Shown piece by piece: positions 1 to 7,073 of a DNA stretch of 11,219 nucleotides (position 1 is its first letter; each line of letters begins with the position of its first letter). The stretch spans positions 1-11,219 of the forward strand of contig JAGMEZ010000313.1 of NCBI GenBank assembly GCA_023127905.1. Reading direction: 5' to 3'. The translations under genes and the position numbers were made by a program. Below the pieces are notes generated by a model. The model saw only the letters and a list, made by a program, of their open reading frames with translations, was not told the origin of the DNA and made no database searches. The DNA comes from Caldifarciminota bacterium. Lineage in GTDB: Bacteria; Hydrothermota; E44-bin80.

Positions 1-3000
1 GTTCCAACAATTATCGCTTTGTTTATCGATTCGACATTTCCATTACCCTTCTTTAGTTCAAGATGTGTAATATAGATTCCAATCGGAACATTCTTTAGAT
101 TCTTATCTCTGCCATACCAGTAATGAGTCGAAGCACCGCCGGGTATATTACTGAAAACCTTCTTAACCAATCTCCCCTTAAGGTCAAATATCTTAAGTGT
201 CAGTTTATCATCATTTGGCTCAGGTGAATTTACTTCAATAGTTACAATCTCTCCAAGGTCAGGTGAAAATGGATTGGGATACACAAAAAGGCTGAGAGGT
301 CCAGAATCACCTCCATCTCCAACAATCTCAATGTCAGTGGTAAATCGCGGAAGAAGCTGGTAACCAGAACTATATGGGGCTTCTGAATCATACTGCCCTG
401 CTATCCCTGTAATATTAACTCTCTTCCCTACTTCTATATCCGTCAAATTAATCCCTGCAACGTCATTTACTCTTATGTCAATAATTGTCCTTCCATTATA
501 AATCTGAAAGTTTCGCCCGGTACCGGCAACAGATGGGCTTGTTGTAACAACGCCATTTTCTACTCGCACTAACCTTCCTTCTAATCCCTCATCTATTCCC
601 TGGTTTAAAAAGAGAATAGACGGTGAAACACTCGAAGTTCCTTTCTGGAGGTGTATCTTCTCAGGATACGTGCTTACCTCGGTTAGACCATTGTATTCGG
701 TGACAACACCTGAAATAACCACTATTTCGTCAAGATGAAATGCTCTTCCTTCACCTGAATAAATATTGATACCACCTGTTCCATCCTGTATATAAAAACT
801 GTTGGAGCTTCCTGAACTGAATGAAGACGAAGGTCCTGTAATCACGCCAGCTACATATACAGAATCGCCTTCCATGCTGGAATTGTAACCATCCTCCCCT
901 GGCTCCTGAACATCAGCAATTATGAAAACAGACCAGACAGATGGTAATTTATATACCTCACTTACAAATCCACCAGACTTTGCAGTTTTTACAAGAAAAG
1001 AATACTCTCCTATTTTATTACATGGAGAGAGATTATGGATTGATACAACACCATTTGCATTAGCAAATACCTCTGCATCTTTTATAACTATCTCAAAAGG
1101 TTTTGTAATTCCATCTCCTGTTATCGTATCAACAGAGGCAGTAGCAAATCCATCGGCTGCAAGTGATATATCTATCAAATTTCCAGTCCAGAACCATTCA
1201 ATCGGAATTGTAATGGAAACTTTTTCTATCGTATCAAGACCAGCTGTAAACGTAAATTCAAGAAATGAAGTATCCTGTGCACTTACAAAAAGAGGATTAA
1301 TATCAGCATATCCAGAGCCATCTCCTCTCTTTATGATATCCCGAAAACTCCGTGGCATCAACTGGTAACCACTAATATACGGTGAACTGTACCTATACTG
1401 ACTAACAAGTCCAATTATGTCAAATGACGAATCCGGAGTTGCGGCGCCAGCGAGCTCTGTCTCCTCTTTTATTCGCACTTCACAATTACCTGTAGCATCT
1501 GAAATCATAATATTTCCTTCTGATGGAAACGTTATCGCATCCGTTGTTACATCTCTTATTATTACAAGTTCTCCCTCATACTTCTCTACTCCTCCTAATC
1601 CATCACTGACAATATCATAGCAGGTAAGTGTTTCTGGTGCGGGAACGTTCCCTCTACCATGAAACTGCTCAAATGTTGACGGTGAAAGTTCAGTTAATCC
1701 ATAGTACTGATAAACTGTTCCGGATACGGTTACAGTATCTCCAGTAGCAAATAATTCTGCGATTCCGTAAACACAAACTCCCCCTGTTGCATCCTGAACA
1801 TATGACTGATCTCCAAACTCATCAGAAGCTGTAACAACACCTTTTATTCTCACATAATCACCTAACAGGTGAGCAACTCCATCTTCATCGTTTTTGTCAA
1901 CTGCAATTATCGGGATAGTACCATCGTCCCGTCTTACAAGAACTACCGGGGTCTCAGCTATGGGAAGGAGAACACCTTCGGGTCCTGCTGTTTTTACTTC
2001 GAATACGTAAAAATCAAGTGAATCCGGACTAATCAAATTTTTGAGAACTATTATTCCGTTGTTTTCATCATCAATCCCAGCACTGTCTATCTCAATACGG
2101 TATACATTTAGTATCGTATCCTTAACAACCGAAAACAATGCATCTGCTAATCCATCTCCACTTAATTCAACATCCTGAGGATTTCCTGTCCATTCCCAAA
2201 TTTGAGGCATTTGCAAATGGATTTTCTGCAGAATCCCAAAATTGTTCTGAAACTGAAAACTCAAATCCAGGTTTGTATTCGACGTTACCTCATCAGGCAC
2301 AACTGTAACATTTCCTGAGCCATCGGATGTCAGAACGGATACTTCCGGTTGTTCAGGGATGGGCGTTAATGTTCCTCCCATTCCTGCTGTCATCACAATA
2401 AAAGAATAGGTTCCCACAGTATCAGAACTGATGAGATTATCGATTGTAATAACTGACGAATCTGCCTCGGTTGGATGAGCGGAAGTAACTGTTATAATAT
2501 ACGGATCCGATGGGATACCATTCCCGGAGATTGAAAAGAGAGCACCAGTATTTCCTGAACCTGAAAGAATAACGTCAGAAGAATTCCCTGTCCACTGCCA
2601 CTCTGATGGAATAGTAATGCTGTACATCCTTAACGTATCCACAAAAGCAAGTACAACTATTTCTTCTGTCACAGTATAACCATTGGGAACAGAATCTGGA
2701 TCAAGATAAGCTTTTCCAGTTCCGTCAAGGGTAAAAATAATATCCTTATCACCTCTTGGTTCTATCTTAAAATCACTGTATGAGTAATCAACAATGCCAA
2801 AAAGATGCATTATTGTATCATCAAGGGCAGGGGAGTAAGAATAATTAGCCAGATCGTCAACCCTGCATTCTCCACTTCCATCGTCAATCAACCATTCTCC
2901 AAAACCTATATTTGGATCCGTAACAATCACATGTGCACACCGTATTAATACACCCTCGTATGCTTCGGCAGTATCAACAATTACCGTTTGAACAAGAGCA

Positions 3001-3371
3001 GGGTTTGGAAGTTCGTTTCCCTGTGAAATTACCCTTACACTATCAAGATAACCTATTTCTGTTTTTCCATAATATTCACTCACTGTACCTGTAAGTTTTA
3101 CCAGATCACCCTCCTTGATGCCCCGTGTTGTATCCGTATCATAAATCATGATTCCGTTCCATGGTCCTTCACCGTCCTGAATAAAATATTCCCGAGCAGA
3201 AAAAACACCCTGTGAAACAGTTGCAATACCCTGTACAGTTACAACGCTATCAATATATGGAGAATTACCACCAGGATCTGTAGTATATTGAATTTCATAA
3301 ATTGTATGTGATAAAAGTGGATTTATAATAAACAATAAAAAGAAAAAATATAAATGGATTTTTCGTCTCAT
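1..3371 (-). CDS. Giant modular secreted protein with repeated OB-like and Ig-like modules and a C-terminal sorting-type domain (3' end outside window)
   Basis: The frame is open from the ATG at 3371 to the left edge, about 1,123 codons. A good Shine-Dalgarno (AAGGAG, 3377-3382) sits 5 bases before the ATG. Residues 1-22 form a signal peptide (MRRK then a hydrophobic stretch). Three OB-like pairs follow, at about residues 36-220, 480-674 and 824-1014. They share the motifs YIQDGxGGI, GDxVxxxGTVxEYxGLTE, YEGxLVRV and YQLxPRxxxDI. Between them lie Ig-like repeats (about 222-340, 342-480 and 675-814) that open with DGSGxAxxxP and contain WxWTGNxxDxxLxGDG. The end (about 1017 onward: YPNPFSPDLGE, then IFDLKGRLVK, then PIGIYI) matches the FlgD-like/type IX secretion C-terminal domain. 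Similar OB modules are known beside secreted nucleases, but no nuclease domain is seen here. A surface-exposed or secreted binding role is inferred; the substrate is unknown. Only a few C-terminal residues should be missing. Confidence 0.85.
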   Translation of the reverse strand, partial: MRRKIHLYFFFLLFIINPLLSHTIYEIQYTTDPGGNSPYIDSVVTVQGIATVSQGVFSAREYFIQDGEGPWNGIMIYDTDTTRGIKEGDLVKLTGTVSEYYGKTEIGYLDSVRVISQGNELPNPALVQTVIVDTAEAYEGVLIRCAHVIVTDPNIGFGEWLIDDGSGECRVDDLANYSYSPALDDTIMHLFGIVDYSYSDFKIEPRGDKDIIFTLDGTGKAYLDPDSVPNGYTVTEEIVVLAFVDTLRMYSITIPSEWQWTGNSSDVILSGSGNTGALFSISGNGIPSDPYIITVTSAHPTEADSSVITIDNLISSDTVGTYSFIVMTAGMGGTLTPIPEQPEVSVLTSDGSGNVTVVPDEVTSNTNLDLSFQFQNNFGILQKIHLQMPQIWEWTGNPQDVELSGDGLADALFSVVKDTILNVYRIEIDSAGIDDENNGIIVLKNLISPDSLDFYVFEVKTAGPEGVLLPIAETPVVLVRRDDGTIPIIAVDKNDEDGVAHLLGDYVRIKGVVTASDEFGDQSYVQDATGGVCVYGIAELFATGDTVTVSGTVYQYYGLTELSPSTFEQFHGRGNVPAPETLTCYDIVSDGLGGVEKYEGELVIIRDVTTDAITFPSEGNIMISDATGNCEVRIKEETELAGAATPDSSFDIIGLVSQYRYSSPYISGYQLMPRSFRDIIKRGDGSGYADINPLFVSAQDTSFLEFTFTAGLDTIEKVSITIPIEWFWTGNLIDISLAADGFATASVDTITGDGITKPFEIVIKDAEVFANANGVVSIHNLSPCNKIGEYSFLVKTAKSGGFVSEVYKLPSVWSVFIIADVQEPGEDGYNSSMEGDSVYVAGVITGPSSSFSSGSSNSFYIQDGTGGINIYSGEGRAFHLDEIVVISGVVTEYNGLTEVSTYPEKIHLQKGTSSVSPSILFLNQGIDEGLEGRLVRVENGVVTTSPSVAGTGRNFQIYNGRTIIDIRVNDVAGINLTDIEVGKRVNITGIAGQYDSEAPYSSGYQLLPRFTTDIEIVGDGGDSGPLSLFVYPNPFSPDLGEIVTIEVNSPEPNDDKLTLKIFDLKGRLVKKVFSNIPGGASTHYWYGRDKNLKNVPIGIYITHLELKKGNGNVESINKAIIVG

Positions 3372-3411
3372 GACTTCTCCTTGCATAGAGGTTAGTATCT
3401 CAGCATGAACA

Positions 3412-3440
3412 TTTATATCATAAACCTCTTACAAGGTCAA
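3412..3440 (-). promoter_or_regulatory. Sigma70-type promoter of the giant secreted protein
   Basis: On the minus strand TTGACC (3435-3440) and TATAAA (3412-3417) are separated by exactly 17 bases. The predicted transcript start near 3405 leaves a leader of about 34 bases that contains the AAGGAG ribosome site. No operator-like palindrome is seen around it. Confidence 0.7.
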
Positions 3441-3452
3441 GCAAAAAAAATT

Positions 3453-3529
3453 TGTCATTACGAGTAGCGCCGAGGCTTGTCCTCAGCGCTTTCAAGGTCA
3501 CGTAGCGCCGAGGCTCGTCCTCGGCAAGG
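3453..3529 (+). repeat. Composite block of two direct GTAG-headed REP hairpins, copy 1
   Basis: Two hairpin units in direct orientation start at 3464 and 3502. Each has a GTAGCG head, stem arms CCGAGG and CCTCGG (one mismatch in the first unit), and a five-base loop CTTGT or CTCGT. They are joined by the linker TTTCAAGGTCAC. The whole 77-base block recurs at 8129-8205 with six differences. The GTAG tetranucleotide 5' of a short hairpin is the hallmark of REP sequences recognised by RAYT-type Y1 transposases, and such a gene lies about 60 bases away. Confidence 0.8.
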
Positions 3530-3557
3530 ATGCTGAATGGATGCTGAATGGCTGAAT
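3528..3557 (+). repeat. Short tandem repeat abutting the transposon
   Basis: GGATGCTGAAT occurs twice in tandem (3528-3538 and 3539-3549), followed by a partial unit GGCTGAAT (3550-3557). It ends exactly where the left inverted repeat of the mobile unit begins. No coding potential is seen. Confidence 0.7.
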
Positions 3558-3579
3558 GGGGTCAGGCTGAAAACTGAAA
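3558..3579 (+). repeat. Left terminal inverted repeat of the Y1 element
   Basis: Starts GGGGTCAGGCTGAAAAC and is the exact reverse complement of 4559-4580 over 22 bases. It lies 10 bases beyond the transposase stop codon. A diverged copy (15 of 19 positions) follows the transposase relic at 6450-6468. Confidence 0.9.
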
Positions 3580-3589
3580 ATAGGATTAT

Positions 3590-4516
3590 TTACCATTCTA
3601 ACTTATCTTGTATCTCTTCCCACTTATCTTGTGAAATCTGTCGCTCAAGATATGAAATAATTCTCGGAACTCTCCCAAGATACTTAGCTATATCCTTACG
3701 TTTGTGGTTCGTATAGAGAAGACATAACCGAACAAAGAGCGAACGTGCCTCTGTCAATTCCTGTCTTCTGCTCCTTCCACGAAGAGTCTTTCCTCCTACC
3801 CCCATTATCTCCTCTACCTTCTTTGCTATGTCAGAAAAACTTCTATCTCTTAAGGTGATTTCTCCTTTTAGTGTTTTTTCTCCTACAACATTCTTTACAT
3901 CCTTAATAAAATCCTCATCCCCGAGAAACCTTTGATCTATAGTCCTATATAATTCTTCCTTTCTACCTTCACCTATCCACTCAATCACAAACTCCTCGTA
4001 CAACTTTATTGCCCTCTTACGAGTCTTCGCAAACTGAGTCAATACAAAATCACAATCTACCAAATCGCTTTCCTCAATCCCAAGATATATCCTATGGCTG
4101 CTCCACATATACTCCAATGGATCCCTCACTAGCCCTGCCCTAACTGAATTTAAGTGGATATAACGTATAAGATTCAATAAATATTCTCTCTTATCACATA
4201 GTATTGACTTATATCTCCCCTGAAATAGATGTCCAACTGTTCTGTATTTACCATTATACCATTGCGTGTATGATTGCAAAAGCCCTTGCATTATCCTGGA
4301 TAATGGCACCTTTCCAGTCTCGATGAGCAAATGAATATGATTATCCATGAGAGTATAAGCATAGAGAATAAAACCATGCATTTCCTTGTATTCAAGAAGC
4401 TTTTGTAAAAATTTCTCCCTATCTTTATCATCCTTAAATATAGTTCCTCTGCGATTGCCACGTGTTATCACATGATAGAAAGCTCCTGGATATTCTATTC
4501 GTGGTTTCCTTGCCAT
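3590..4516 (-). CDS. REP-associated tyrosine transposase (Y1/IS200-like HUH family) with C-terminal DnaA-like helix-turn-helix
   Basis: This 308-residue protein starts with the family's usual N-terminus (MARKPRIEYPGAFYHVITRG). The HUH metal-binding motif is H60-I-H62 within MDNHIHLLIE, and the likely nucleophile is Y102 in GRYKSI, followed by YIHLNSVRAGLV, also typical of the family. Such enzymes nick and rejoin single-stranded DNA through a 5'-phosphotyrosine link. Residues about 229-292, including DIAKYLG, resemble the DnaA C-terminal DNA-binding helix-turn-helix often fused to RAYTs. Length and all visible key residues are intact. No Shine-Dalgarno precedes the ATG; the -10 box lies only 6 bases upstream, so the message may be leaderless. 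GTAG-headed REPs nearby are candidate substrates (inference). Confidence 0.92.
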   Translation of the reverse strand: MARKPRIEYPGAFYHVITRGNRRGTIFKDDKDREKFLQKLLEYKEMHGFILYAYTLMDNHIHLLIETGKVPLSRIMQGLLQSYTQWYNGKYRTVGHLFQGRYKSILCDKREYLLNLIRYIHLNSVRAGLVRDPLEYMWSSHRIYLGIEESDLVDCDFVLTQFAKTRKRAIKLYEEFVIEWIGEGRKEELYRTIDQRFLGDEDFIKDVKNVVGEKTLKGEITLRDRSFSDIAKKVEEIMGVGGKTLRGRSRRQELTEARSLFVRLCLLYTNHKRKDIAKYLGRVPRIISYLERQISQDKWEEIQDKLEW

Positions 4517-4522
4517 AGTATG

Positions 4523-4551
4523 ATTATATCAGACTTATCTATTTTAGTCAA
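4523..4551 (-). promoter_or_regulatory. Strong sigma70 promoter of the transposase, predicting a leaderless transcript
   Basis: On the minus strand TTGACT (4546-4551) and a perfect TATAAT (4523-4528) are 17 bases apart. Six bases (CATACT) separate the -10 box from the ATG at 4516, so the usual start site 6-8 bases downstream falls on or beside the start codon. The promoter lies inside the element, just inside the right inverted repeat, and so moves with it. Confidence 0.75.
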
Positions 4552-4558
4552 GTATAAA

Positions 4559-4580
4559 TTTCAGTTTTCAGCCTGACCCC
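4559..4580 (+). repeat. Right terminal inverted repeat of the Y1 element
   Basis: Ends TTTTCAGCCTGACCCC and pairs perfectly with 3558-3579. It lies 7 bases upstream of the transposase -35 box. The TPR-like reading frame on the plus strand enters only the last four bases of the repeat before losing sense (in-frame TGA at 4574). Confidence 0.9.
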
Positions 4581-4582
4581 GA

Positions 4583-5002
4583 TTTACCATATTAAAATAT
4601 ACTGAGATAACCGAAAAATATCCCAATTCTATCTATGCCCCTTTTGCATTGAGCCAAATAGAATTAATTACAGTCTGCAAAGAAGAGAAAAGGTTTGAGG
4701 GCGATAAAAAGGCATTAGAGATAGAAAAGAAAATAATTGACCTATATCCCGATACTCCTTTTGCCTTTGAAGCTCTTAAGAAAATTCCGATGCGTTATGC
4801 AAATATGCGAGAGCTTAATGAAGAGAAAATCAAGAATGATATACAGGCAATAATAGATAAATATCCTGACAAAAGAATAGGAAAAGAAGCAGAAAAACTC
4901 CTAAAAAAGTTTAAGGAAGGGAAGTCTTCTTATCACAGAACTATGAACATGAGAGAAAATTTCAAAAACCCCAAGAAAGAGATAAAAAATAAGAAAGAAT
5001 AA
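4583..5002 (+). pseudogene. TPR-like protein, 5'-truncated at the transposon edge
   Basis: The frame is open from the element border to TAA at 5002, about 140 codons. A possible TTG start at 4649 would give 117 residues, but meaningful sequence continues upstream of it (YTEITEKYPNSIYAPFAL). That helix pair and the later ones (KKIIDLYPDTPFAFEALKK and QAIIDKYPDKRIGKEAEKL) have the spacing and the YPxSxxAxxAL signature of TPR/BamD-like repeats, usually found in periplasmic scaffold proteins. The C-terminal 30 residues are very lysine- and asparagine-rich. There is no signal peptide, and no related coding sequence on the other side of the element, so the 5' part was probably lost rather than simply split. 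It could instead be a short cytoplasmic protein starting at TTG. Confidence 0.6.
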
Positions 5003-5039
5003 AGTTGGCTCTTTAACATTCCTATCAAAAGGAGGAGGA

Positions 5040-6266
5040 ATGAAATCGAATGTTTTTATCAGAGGATTTATTATTCTATTTGTTCTTGTATTATCAAACA
5101 ACCTATTTGCTATTTCTGATTATACAATAAGGATATTAAAAGAGCCTCAGGGGCTAAAGGTGATTGACAGCAAAGGAAACATACATATTGTGACAATGGA
5201 GACAGGGAAATATTATGATAAGAAAATAGTTGGTATTGATAAGGAAAAAAATGAATATATTACTGAGGTGGGACATATATCAGAGAGGGATACGATATTT
5301 TATACATATGAGTTGCTTGACAGCCTTGGAAATGTTATTGTCCCAAGACGAAGACTATGCAAGGCAAAGCAAGGCGGTCATACTTTCAGAGGTGATTACC
5401 CAAAGGGACTTTTCGCAGAGATTAAGCCATCGGGTCCTATAATAGTTGGTGGTTCAGAATCTGGGTTTGACTCATATGGAATGCTGCGTATAATGGAACT
5501 GGATAAGATGGGGAATATAATAAAGATGCATCGTCCGAATGCAGATTGTCCTGCATTCAACCTGCTCTGGAATGGGAAAGAATTATTTTATCTCAGTGTG
5601 AACAAGTACACATTTCTGATATATAAACAGATCGAGGATAACTTTGTATTATTTAAGATTAACTTAGAAGATTTAAGAATTAAGAAGATAGGCGTAATTA
5701 ATCACTGGGTTTCACAAGACTTTGGTTCATTCGTAACAGATAAAGGAAATATTGTTGTCTTAATGAGAAGCACGGATCCTGATGACCTTGATAATAAAGT
5801 TCATAAAGAAATCTATGGTAATAAATTTGTCTATGCTAAGAAAGATATAAGAGGTAGAGACATAATAAGTATTTTCGCTCTTTCACCAGATGGTGAGATA
5901 GTATCACCAATTAAAAAGTATAATATAAAGAAGGTTGCATTTAAGGAATTTACGATTGTTGAAGAGTTTACTGATGGTGTTCCTCGCCTTGCTCAGAAAG
6001 GTATAGGTAGAAGAATTGTAAAGAAGGATACAACCATTTATGCATATTTCAGGGGATATAACCCAGAGACAAAGAAAATAGATACCTATCAATTAAGGTT
6101 AACTCCTGAAGGGGACATAATGAAATCAAAGTCATTAGAAACAGAGATGATAAAGCCTTTAGAGGAATTACCATCAGGTTTCCCTATTTACCATACTTAC
6201 TTTGCTAGTTATGGTTTTGATGACAAAGGGGATATGTATATATTATATAAAGAGCTCAAACCATGA
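5040..6266 (+). CDS. Exported protein of unknown function, possibly beta-propeller-like
   Basis: The ATG at 5040 follows a strong ribosome site (AAAGGAGGAGG). The 408-residue product begins with a signal peptide (MKSNVFIRGFIILFVLVLSN, cleavage probably after NNLFA near residue 24) and has no other membrane segment. The mature part is beta-rich, with repeated phrases such as DSKGNIHIV, DKMGNIIK, TDKGNIVVL, SPDGEIVSP, TPEGDIMKS and DDKGDMYIL. These D-x-x-G-[ND]-I hairpins, spaced about 50-90 residues apart, recall propeller blades or WD/NHL-like strands; this is inference. No catalytic motif is recognised. It starts 37 bases after the truncated TPR gene, in the same direction, so it may have been the distal gene of an operon whose front end the transposon removed. 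Confidence 0.85.
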   Translation: MKSNVFIRGFIILFVLVLSNNLFAISDYTIRILKEPQGLKVIDSKGNIHIVTMETGKYYDKKIVGIDKEKNEYITEVGHISERDTIFYTYELLDSLGNVIVPRRRLCKAKQGGHTFRGDYPKGLFAEIKPSGPIIVGGSESGFDSYGMLRIMELDKMGNIIKMHRPNADCPAFNLLWNGKELFYLSVNKYTFLIYKQIEDNFVLFKINLEDLRIKKIGVINHWVSQDFGSFVTDKGNIVVLMRSTDPDDLDNKVHKEIYGNKFVYAKKDIRGRDIISIFALSPDGEIVSPIKKYNIKKVAFKEFTIVEEFTDGVPRLAQKGIGRRIVKKDTTIYAYFRGYNPETKKIDTYQLRLTPEGDIMKSKSLETEMIKPLEELPSGFPIYHTYFASYGFDDKGDMYILYKELKP

Positions 6267-6285
6267 AATTAAATGGCTCGATTAG

Positions 6286-6468
6286 AGTGATTACATTCAC
6301 CTAAAGGAAGCTTGGAAAAAGAGCAGAAGTAGGAGAAATGATATAATTGAGATATGGAAAATTTTTTTGATTAGCACCTTATACTGTAGCAATAAACATA
6401 AGGAGATTGCGCGTTATATAAAGAATTTTAGAAAACTATCTTCATATTCGAGTTTCCAGCCAGACACC
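6286..6468 (+). pseudogene. Decayed C-terminal relic of a second Y1 transposase with its terminal repeat
   Basis: The frame with codons starting at 6301 reads SRSRRNDIIE, then TLYCSNKHKEIARYI, then SSYS. This aligns with residues about 247-290 of the intact transposase (GRSRRQELTE, LLYTNHKRKDIAKYL, ISYL) with one gap, sharing LY, K-K, IA, Y and SY. It runs directly into 6450-6468 (GAGTTTCCAGCCAGACACC), which matches the intact element's terminal repeat at 15 of 19 positions. It is opposite in orientation to the intact element. The N-terminal catalytic domain is missing, with a stop at 6283 just upstream. The relic frame closes at TGA 6492, past the terminal repeat. Confidence 0.7.
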
Positions 6469-6516
6469 ATAAGAAACCTAGAGTTGGATTGAACAACCTT
6501 AAAAATGGAGGATTAG

Positions 6517-6773
6517 ATGAAACCACTAAATAAGATTTTTATTTTACTTATTCTTTTTATTTCCATTCAATTAAGAGCAGAAACTTACTGGACATCTGAA
6601 AGAATCTTTGATATTTGTGACAAATATTCTGATATAATTGCTTTTGATTCTTCAGAAAACCTAAATGTATTCTGGAGAGAAACTAAATACGAGGATGCTT
6701 TTCCTGGGAGTCGCCCACCAATGAAGTTCCTCGTAATTTCACATCTGTAAAGAAGGTTATCCTTGTGAGATAA
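6517..6773 (+). pseudogene. N-terminal stub of a secreted protein, apparently frameshifted
   Basis: The ATG at 6517 has a good ribosome site (GGAGG, 6507-6511, 5-base gap). Residues 1-21 are a signal peptide (MKPLNKIFILLILFISIQLRA). The following DSSENLNVFWRETKYEDA resembles the first blade of the 408-residue neighbour (DSKGNIHIVTMETGKYYD), suggesting a related propeller-type secreted protein. The frame stops at 6750 after 77 residues. Another frame continues sensibly from 6723 (EVPRNFTSVKKVILVR) to a stop at 6773, so one indel near 6715-6723 may separate them. REP-like repeats follow at once. A short functional peptide cannot be excluded. Confidence 0.45.
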
Positions 6774-6789
6774 GCAGCACTGCACAGTC

Positions 6790-6817
6790 AAGGGTTGGGG
6801 GCAAGCCCCAACGCTAC
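6790..6817 (-). repeat. REP hairpin, TTGGGG stem class
   Basis: Read on the minus strand: head GTAGCG, stem arms TTGGGG and CCCCAA, loop CTTGC. Same layout as the CCGAGG class elsewhere in the window but with a different, still fully paired stem. It lies just after the truncated secreted-protein stub. Confidence 0.8.
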
Positions 6818-6822
6818 TTTTT

Positions 6823-6845
6823 CGCACCTTAAAAGGTGCGGCTAC
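6823..6845 (-). repeat. REP-like hairpin, CGCACCTT stem class
   Basis: On the minus strand a GTAGC head is followed by CGCACCTT, two bases, then AAGGTGCG: an eight-pair perfect stem. It is in the same orientation as the unit at 6790-6817, five bases away. Confidence 0.7.
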
Positions 6846-6856
6846 CTTAGAGAGAC

Positions 6857-6888
6857 AGTTATTGAGTTATTGTGTTATTAGGTTATTG
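6857..6888. repeat. Octamer tandem repeat (four units)
   Basis: Units AGTTATTG, AGTTATTG, TGTTATTA and GGTTATTG follow each other with no gap. The period is 8, so it is not codon-phased, and no gene spans it. Confidence 0.7.
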
Positions 6889-6921
6889 AGTCAAAAGAAC
6901 GCCATTGCGGCCAGATATGTT

Positions 6922-6945
6922 GTTGGGGGCAAGCCCCAACGCTAC
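6922..6945 (-). repeat. REP hairpin, TTGGGG stem class, second copy
   Basis: GTTGGGGGC AAGCCCCAAC, then GCTAC at 6941-6945; on the minus strand this is the GTAGCG head, TTGGGG/CCCCAA stem and CTTGC loop, identical to 6794-6817. Confidence 0.8.
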
Positions 6946-6954
6946 ATACAACAG

Positions 6955-6993
6955 GTAAGGCATCTTGCCTTACAAAAAGGGTTGGGGACAAGC
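6955..6993. repeat. GTAAGGCA hairpin and a truncated REP arm
   Basis: A perfect eight-pair hairpin (GTAAGGCA, loop TCT, TGCCTTAC; 6955-6973) is followed by GGGTTGGGGACAAGC (6979-6993). The latter matches the start of the TTGGGG-class REP but lacks its second arm and the GCTAC head, so it is a broken copy. Confidence 0.6.
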
Positions 6994-7073
6994 GAAAGGT
7001 TTGAAGTTCCTGGAGAGGGTTGTTGAATGACAAATGACATTATTTCGCGGGAAAACAATGTCGGTCAATATTT

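Larger units (their letters stand above)
3558..4580 (-). mobile_element. 1,023-bp Y1-transposase element with perfect 22-bp terminal inverted repeats
   Basis: The unit consists of a left inverted repeat (3558-3579), the transposase gene on the minus strand with its own promoter, and a right inverted repeat (4559-4580). No tnpB or passenger gene is present. No target duplication is seen: the left flank ends CTGAAT and the right flank starts GATTTA. Lack of a target duplication fits single-strand HUH chemistry. Long terminal inverted repeats are not typical of IS200/IS605, so this is closer to a RAYT unit bounded by its own recognition sequences. The right flank is an interrupted gene fragment and the left flank is a REP cluster. 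Both ends are intact, so the unit may still be mobile; that is inference. Confidence 0.75.

Noticed and set aside
922..1620. Plus-strand open frames of 148 and 67 codons (922-1368 and 1417-1620)
   Set aside because: They lie opposite the giant secreted-protein frame, which is open throughout and has clear repeated modules. No ribosome sites or family motifs are seen in the opposite frames.
3554..4584. Target-site duplication around the Y1 element
   Set aside because: The left flank ends GAAT and the right flank starts GATT. The similarity is partial and no longer match exists, so no duplication is claimed.
4901..6827. Other short open frames opposite or within the plus-strand genes (4901-5101, 5230-5442, 5904-6092, 6585-6827)
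   Set aside because: They overlap better-supported reading frames, lack start signals, and one runs through REP-like repeats.
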